This document shows positions 4,880 through 5,598 of a DNA stretch of 5,598 nucleotides, one piece after another. Positions within the stretch are counted from its first letter, which is position 1. Each line of letters starts with the position of its first letter. The stretch is taken from assembly GCA_021784995.1 (NCBI GenBank), contig JAJYHA010000299.1, forward strand, positions 1 through 5,598. Reading direction: 5' to 3'. Position numbers and translations under genes: made by a program. This DNA is from Myxococcales bacterium. Lineage in GTDB: Bacteria; Myxococcota; Myxococcia; Myxococcales; Anaeromyxobacteraceae. The notes beneath the pieces were generated by a model. It was given only the letters and a program-made list of their open reading frames with translations. It made no database searches and was not told where the DNA came from.

Positions 4880-5598
4880 TCACCTCGCCAGCTCCGCCAG
4901 CAGCGCCTTCGCCGCCGCCTGCGACCGTCGCTCCTCCGGCGCGTCGTAGCTGCCCGGGGTGTGCGAGGCCGCCTGCTCGAGCAGCGCCCTCGCCTCCTTC
5001 GGGTGCTTCTCCTTGAGGTACAGCTCCGCCAGGTAGACGCGCGCGCGCACGTGCTGCGGGTTGATCCGCAGCGCCTCGAGGAGCGCCTGCTCGCTCCGGC
5101 GCGCGTCGTACTTGGGCCACGGGAGCTTGTAGTAGAAGCGCCCCCAGGCCGAGTAGACGCCGCCGTTGAAGAAGCGCGGGTCGATCTTCTCGGCGCGGGA
5201 GAGGCGATCCCGGAACTTCCCCTCGATGCCCTGCGTGAGCGCCTTCAGGATGCCGATCCCGAGCGAGTAGTTCCCCATCCCCACCGCGGCGAAGTACCAG
5301 CCCTCCACGCCGGCCGGGTTCACCGCGGCGGCGCGCTCGCCGTAGTCCCAGGCCCTCTTCCCGAGGGTGCTCCGCTCGGCGTCGGAGAGCGCCGGGTCGT
5401 CCGAGATCCAGAAGTACTGGCGCGCGTTCCGCCATAGCACGCCGTAGTCGTCCGGCGCGATGGCCTCGGCGCGGTCGAGGGCGGCGCGGATGTCCTCCAT
5501 CCGCCCCGGCTCGTCGCGGTGCGGCCAGTCGGAGTCCACCCGTTCGAGGAGGGCCTTCAGCTCCGCGGCGGCCGGAGCGGCCGCTGCCACCGGCAGCG
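4880..5598 (-). CDS. Exported TPR-repeat protein, 5'-truncated by window edge (TatT/RMDN-like)
   Basis: At least 236 residues of a tetratricopeptide-repeat protein end at the stop at 4880. The only start in the window is a GTG at 5590, which I doubt: the frame stays open to the edge and reads LPVAAAAPAAAELKALL, like the tail of a signal peptide, so the true start is probably outside. Counting from that GTG, helical repeat pairs are seen near 31-63 (DIRAALDRAEAIAPDDYGVL), 74-107 (AWDYGERAAAVNPAGVEGWY), 129-155 (SRAEKIDPRFFNGGVYSAWG) and 161-206 (QALLEALRINPQHVRARVYL). The NP/DP turns and Ala/Leu spacing are typical of TPRs. The block DPRF..GGVYSAWGRFYYKLPWPKYD resembles TatT (TRAP transporter T-component) and the RMDN group. 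This is recalled similarity, not a search. TPR proteins mediate protein contacts, and no enzyme motif is visible. It may be periplasmic or a lipoprotein. Its link to the following acyl-CoA synthetase is unknown. Confidence 0.7.
   Translation of the reverse strand, partial: LPVAAAAPAAAELKALLERVDSDWPHRDEPGRMEDIRAALDRAEAIAPDDYGVLWRNARQYFWISDDPALSDAERSTLGKRAWDYGERAAAVNPAGVEGWYFAAVGMGNYSLGIGILKALTQGIEGKFRDRLSRAEKIDPRFFNGGVYSAWGRFYYKLPWPKYDARRSEQALLEALRINPQHVRARVYLAELYLKEKHPKEARALLEQAASHTPGSYDAPEERRSQAAAKALLAELAR

Noticed and set aside
3236..5437. Very long plus-strand open frame of 733 codons antisense to the synthetase and TPR genes
   Set aside because: Its translation is dominated by Arg, His, Leu, Ala, Glu and Asp with no domain motif, as expected for the antisense shadow of G/C-ending codons. 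The opposite strand carries two clear protein families over the same bases.

Overview
The window is very G+C-rich bacterial DNA. All six genes I can support lie on the minus strand, so transcription runs from high to low coordinates. The strong G/C third-position bias, the FAA1-type acyl-CoA synthetase, the small SCP2 protein, the free-standing receiver domain and the outer-membrane barrel of a deltaproteobacterial type all suggest a Gram-negative myxobacterium-like organism such as Anaeromyxobacter. That assignment is inference from composition and gene content, not a match I could run.

In transcription order the layout is as follows. (1) 5598-4880: an exported or lipid-anchored TPR protein whose start lies outside the window. 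(2) 4843-3029: a complete 604-residue long-chain acyl-CoA synthetase with a strong ribosome binding site. (3) 3014-2640: a 124-residue receiver-only response regulator, 14 bases after the synthetase. (4) After a 61-base gap with an AT-rich inverted repeat, 2578-2246: a 110-residue SCP2 sterol/lipid-carrier protein. (5) After a 130-base gap, 2114-834: a 426-residue predicted outer-membrane beta-barrel with a signal peptide and a C-terminal Phe. (6) Seventeen bases further, 816-1: the first 272 codons of a periplasmic metal-binding protein of a zinc/manganese-type ABC transporter, cut by the window edge.

Two functional groups appear. Genes 2-4 form a lipid group: fatty acid activation to acyl-CoA, a phosphorylatable switch, and a small lipid carrier. 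The inverted repeat just before the carrier gene is a plausible repressor site. Genes 5-6 form a metal group: an outer-membrane channel candidate followed by the periplasmic receptor, with the ABC permease and ATPase expected just beyond coordinate 1. The TPR gene is only 36 bases from the synthetase and may be co-transcribed with it.

No tRNA, rRNA, CRISPR array, insertion sequence or phage gene was seen. No stretch longer than 300 bases lacks a gene. The most useful leads are the barrel plus metal-receptor pair, the operator-like repeat at 2593-2610, and the orphan receiver inside a lipid cluster. I did not find evidence of a wholly new defence or mobile system.
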